DNA of 7,575 nt from an uncultured Clostridia bacterium (GTDB taxonomy: Bacteria; Bacillota; Clostridia; Oscillospirales; CAG-272). Positions 6,521 to 7,575 of the stretch are shown one piece after another. The stretch's first letter is position 1; each line of letters begins with the position of its first letter. The position numbers were made by a program, and so were the translations under genes. The notes beneath the pieces were generated by a model. The model searched no databases. It was not told where the DNA came from and saw only the letters and a program-made list of their open reading frames with translations. The DNA is taken from contig CAMJDE010000085.1 in NCBI GenBank assembly GCA_946404295.1, positions 1-7,575 of the forward strand, in the 5' to 3' direction.

Positions 6521-6527
6521 AAGGAGG
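6521..6527 (+). promoter_or_regulatory. Strong Shine-Dalgarno site of the topoisomerase gene
   Basis: AAGGAGG lies 8 nt before the ATG at 6536 and fixes that start. It is a full anti-Shine-Dalgarno match in the 23-nt gap after tsaC, so the topoisomerase gene should initiate independently of upstream translation even though it has no visible promoter of its own. Confidence 0.75.
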
Positions 6528-6535
6528 AGAACGGC

Positions 6536-7575
6536 ATGGCAAAGAAAAAGGGCGTCGCTCCTGTTTTGCCGATCGAGGCGGAGATCCGTCCGCAGCCGAT
6601 CGTCGAGACCATCGAAACCAACTATATGCCCTACGCCATGAGCGTCATCGTCTCCCGCGCCCTGCCCGAGATCGACGGGTTCAAGCCCTCGCACCGCAAA
6701 CTCCTCTATACGATGTACGAAATGGGGCTTCTGAATAAGCCCCGGACCAAGAGCGCGAACGTGGTGGGGCAGACCATGCACCTGAACCCGCACGGCGACG
6801 CCGCGATCTACGAGACGCTGGTCCGCCTGACGCGGGGGCACGGCGCGCTTCTGCATCCCTTCATCGACTCGAAGGGAAGTTTCGGAAAACAGTACAGCCG
6901 CGATATGGCGTACGCCGCCTCGCGGTATACCGAGGTCCGGCTCGATCCCTTCTGCGCCGAACTCTTCGACGGGATCGAAAAGAACAGCGTCGATTTCATC
7001 CCCAACTACGACAATACGACGAAAGAGCCCGTCCTGCTCCCGACAACCTTTCCGAACATCCTCGTGTCTCCAAACCTCGGGATCGCCGTCGGTATGGCTT
7101 GTTCGATCTGTTCCTTCAACCTCGGCGAGGTCTGCGACGGAACGGTCGCGCTTCTGAAGAATCCCGACTGTCCGACCGACCGTCTTCTCGACCTGATCAA
7201 GGCGCCCGATTTTTCGGGCGGCGGACGATTGGTCTATTCGCGCGAGAAGATGCGCGAACTCTACGAGACCGGGGTCGGTCCCATCCGGCTCCGCGCGAAA
7301 TACTCCTTTGACGAAAAGGAGAACTGTATCGACGTTCTCGAGATCCCGTACTCCACCTCGATCGAGGCGATCATGAAGAAGATCACCGACCTGATCAAAG
7401 AGGGGAAACTCCGCGAGATCACCGACGTCCGCGACGCGATCGACCTGAACGGTTTTCGCCTGACGATCGACGTGCGGAAGGGGACCGACCCGAACCGTCT
7501 GATGGAGAAACTCTATCTTCTGACGCCGCTTGAAGATACCTTCGACTGCAATTTCAATATTCTTCTGAACGGTCG
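6536..7575 (+). CDS. Type IIA DNA topoisomerase A subunit (GyrA/ParC family), 3' end beyond window edge
   Basis: The A subunit cuts and religates both DNA strands through a tyrosine-DNA bond and acts with an ATPase B subunit. The 346 complete codons cover the winged-helix domain and part of the tower; the family is usually 700-850 residues. Seen: NYMPYAMSVIVSRALPEIDG (29-48) with the following HRKLLY; the NPHGDAAIYE segment (84-93) that corresponds to the quinolone-determining region; SRDMAYAASRYTE (121-133) with the catalytic Arg130-Tyr131 pair; LLPTTFPNILV (167-177); and NLGIAVGMA (180-188) with the DNA-intercalating Ile183. The KGSFGKQYSRDMAYAASRYTE region lacks the GDGAAAMRYTE form of standard GyrA and resembles what clostridial genomes annotate as topoisomerase IV A or a second GyrA. 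Where parE-like genes often sit just upstream there is tsaC instead. I leave the symbol blank because GyrA versus ParC depends on the missing C-terminal domain. Confidence 0.9.
   Translation, partial: MAKKKGVAPVLPIEAEIRPQPIVETIETNYMPYAMSVIVSRALPEIDGFKPSHRKLLYTMYEMGLLNKPRTKSANVVGQTMHLNPHGDAAIYETLVRLTRGHGALLHPFIDSKGSFGKQYSRDMAYAASRYTEVRLDPFCAELFDGIEKNSVDFIPNYDNTTKEPVLLPTTFPNILVSPNLGIAVGMACSICSFNLGEVCDGTVALLKNPDCPTDRLLDLIKAPDFSGGGRLVYSREKMRELYETGVGPIRLRAKYSFDEKENCIDVLEIPYSTSIEAIMKKITDLIKEGKLREITDVRDAIDLNGFRLTIDVRKGTDPNRLMEKLYLLTPLEDTFDCNFNILLNG

Larger units (their letters stand above)
2378..7575 (+). other. Probable coaE - M18 - prfA - tsaC - topoisomerase A operon
   Basis: Five genes on the same strand have junctions of 2 nt apart, 4 nt overlapped, 12 nt apart and 23 nt apart. 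No T-tailed hairpin or sigma promoter is visible at any junction, and a consensus promoter sits just upstream of the first gene. Co-transcription is inferred from this spacing; the right-hand end lies outside the window. Confidence 0.65.

Overview
The window looks like chromosomal housekeeping DNA from a high-GC member of the Clostridia (Firmicutes/Bacillota). The evidence is strong purine-rich Shine-Dalgarno sites, SigA-type TTGACA/TATAAT promoters, a RNA-independent style TmcAL gene, a GyrA/ParC-family protein of the type I associate with Clostridia, and similarity of every protein to well-known clostridial families. Placement below class level is not possible from the sequence alone. I see no mobile element, CRISPR array, tRNA, rRNA or defence gene.

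Layout: (1) Positions 1-816, minus strand, hold the N-terminal 272 residues of tmcAL (tRNA-Met cytidine acetate ligase), cut by the window edge. (2) A 125-bp divergent intergenic region holds a near-consensus promoter for ackA. (3) ackA (acetate kinase, 942-2153) is followed by a clear intrinsic terminator. (4) A 224-bp intergenic region (2154-2377) holds that terminator, a fully consensus promoter for the downstream genes, and an unexpected fully consensus promoter on the minus strand pointing back into ackA, overlapping an inverted repeat. (5) A compact plus-strand run, coaE - M18 aminopeptidase - prfA - tsaC/sua5-type - type IIA topoisomerase A subunit (cut at the right edge), has junctions of +2, -4, +12 and +23 nt and no visible internal terminator, so it is probably one operon.

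Functionally, tmcAL and ackA both use acetate and ATP. The main operon mixes CoA synthesis (coaE), peptide turnover (M18), translation termination (prfA), tRNA t6A37 modification (tsaC) and DNA topology. No new multi-gene system is evident. The points worth a second look are the antisense promoter at the ackA 3' end, and residue changes at usually conserved positions in CoaE (P-loop), RF1 (decoding region) and the topoisomerase (quinolone-determining region).
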